Below, piece after piece: positions 63,485 to 64,000 of a DNA stretch of 64,000 nucleotides. The stretch is from Lacinutrix sp. Bg11-31 (lineage in GTDB: Bacteria > Bacteroidota > Bacteroidia > Flavobacteriales > Flavobacteriaceae): positions 1,736,001 to 1,800,000 of the forward strand of contig NZ_CP025118.1 of the NCBI RefSeq assembly GCF_002831665.1, in the 5' to 3' direction. The notes under the pieces are model-generated. The model saw nothing but the letters and a program-made list of their open reading frames with translations. It made no database searches and was not told where the DNA came from. The translations under genes were made by a program, and so were the position numbers. How positions within the stretch are numbered: the first letter of the stretch is position 1; every line of letters begins with the position of its first letter.

Positions 63485-64000
63485 TTGACTTATTTAACTG
63501 TTGAAAGTATATCAAAATCTTATGGAGAGCTAACACTCTTTGAAGACATCTCTTTTAGTATCCATAAAGGCCAAAAAGTAGCATTCGTTGCGAAAAATGG
63601 TACTGGAAAAACATCCATATTAAATATTCTTGAAAAAACCGACGAGCCAGATTCTGGTAATGTTATTTTCAGAAAAGATATTAAAGTATCTTTTTTACCT
63701 CAAGAACCTTACTTAAATAGCGAGCTTTCTGTTGAAGACACCATTTTTAATAGCGACAATCCTATTCTAGATGTTATTAAAAACTACGAGAAGGCACTTT
63801 TAAATCCTGAAGATGCCGAAGCTTATCAAGTAGCATTCGAGCAAATGGATATACAAAATGCTTGGGATTTTGAAACACAATACAAGCAAATTCTCTTTAA
63901 ACTAAAGCTAGAAGATTTACAACAAAAAGTAAGTAGCATGTCTGGTGGGCAGAAAAAACGCCTCTCTTTAGCTAATGCTTTAATTAATAAACCTGACCTT
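63485..64000 (+). CDS. ABC-F family ATPase, Uup-like (TTG start, 3' part beyond window)
   Basis: Ribosome-associated ABC-F protein; 172 codons are visible of about 620 expected. The first ABC domain starts MTYLTVESISKSYGELTLF. Walker A is AKNGTGKTS, with Ala in place of the first Gly, as is frequent in Bacteroidota Uup-like proteins. The signature is MSGGQKKRLSLANAL, and the window ends just before Walker B. The TTG start is the only one that gives the full first strand. It diverges from the polysaccharide locus. ABC-F subtype (Uup versus antibiotic-protection) cannot be fixed from half a domain. Confidence 0.88.
   Translation, partial: MTYLTVESISKSYGELTLFEDISFSIHKGQKVAFVAKNGTGKTSILNILEKTDEPDSGNVIFRKDIKVSFLPQEPYLNSELSVEDTIFNSDNPILDVIKNYEKALLNPEDAEAYQVAFEQMDIQNAWDFETQYKQILFKLKLEDLQQKVSSMSGGQKKRLSLANALINKPDL

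Overview
The window is AT-rich chromosomal DNA of a member of the Bacteroidota, most likely a marine Flavobacteriaceae (Olleya, Lacinutrix, Winogradskyella or Psychroserpens type). The assignment rests on family content and promoter style and no species is claimed. The supporting genes are a DUF3276 protein, a long NusB, a PorV/PorQ-like protein, DUF4105, a cyclophilin-FKBP fusion and WbsX-type proteins. Promoters fit the Bacteroidota pattern TTG-N19-TAnnTTTG rather than the sigma-70 pattern. No rRNA, tRNA, CRISPR array or insertion sequence was recognised.

Positions 1-24.6 kb are mostly housekeeping. In order they hold a LacI-type regulator cut by the left edge; yajC, a DUF1573 lipoprotein, nusB and a leucine-type dehydrogenase; an ABC exporter and a DUF3276 protein; a csaA / bile-acid-symporter-like / acyltransferase operon; and an SDR oxidoreductase. 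An accessory islet (9.75-11.0 kb) follows, with two unknown membrane-anchored proteins and a long bulged palindrome downstream. Next come a YfiT-like DinB protein, a TPR lipoprotein, the dual-family peptidyl-prolyl isomerase, recQ, and an envelope operon (arabinose-5-phosphate isomerase, tatC, AhpD-like protein, lptB). A LURP-one-like protein, terC, pssA, a PorV/PorQ-like protein and DUF4105 complete this part.

Positions 24,772-63,271 form one block of 36 genes on the minus strand, a surface-polysaccharide locus of about 38.5 kb. A good promoter (63,294-63,322) precedes wza-like and wzc-like genes. Behind them lie an ABC-2 polysaccharide exporter (wzm/wzt), wecB, about 15 glycosyltransferases of the GT2 and GT4 types, two WbsX/GH99-like proteins, two acyltransferase-3 proteins and two methyltransferases. 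A nonulosonic (sialic) acid module follows (neuA, neuB, neuC, two left-handed-helix acetyltransferases, a polysaccharide deacetylase, a GNAT), then an O-antigen polymerase/ligase-like protein. The block ends with a polyprenyl-phosphate sugar transferase that starts the glycan. No Wzx flippase is visible, so export probably runs through Wzm/Wzt although Wza and Wzc homologues are present.

After the locus a divergent ABC-F ATPase gene runs off the right edge.

The least explained features are the two-gene islet with its attC-like palindrome, the mixed export machinery of the polysaccharide locus, and a 22-nt leader with a TTG start shared by two unrelated genes.
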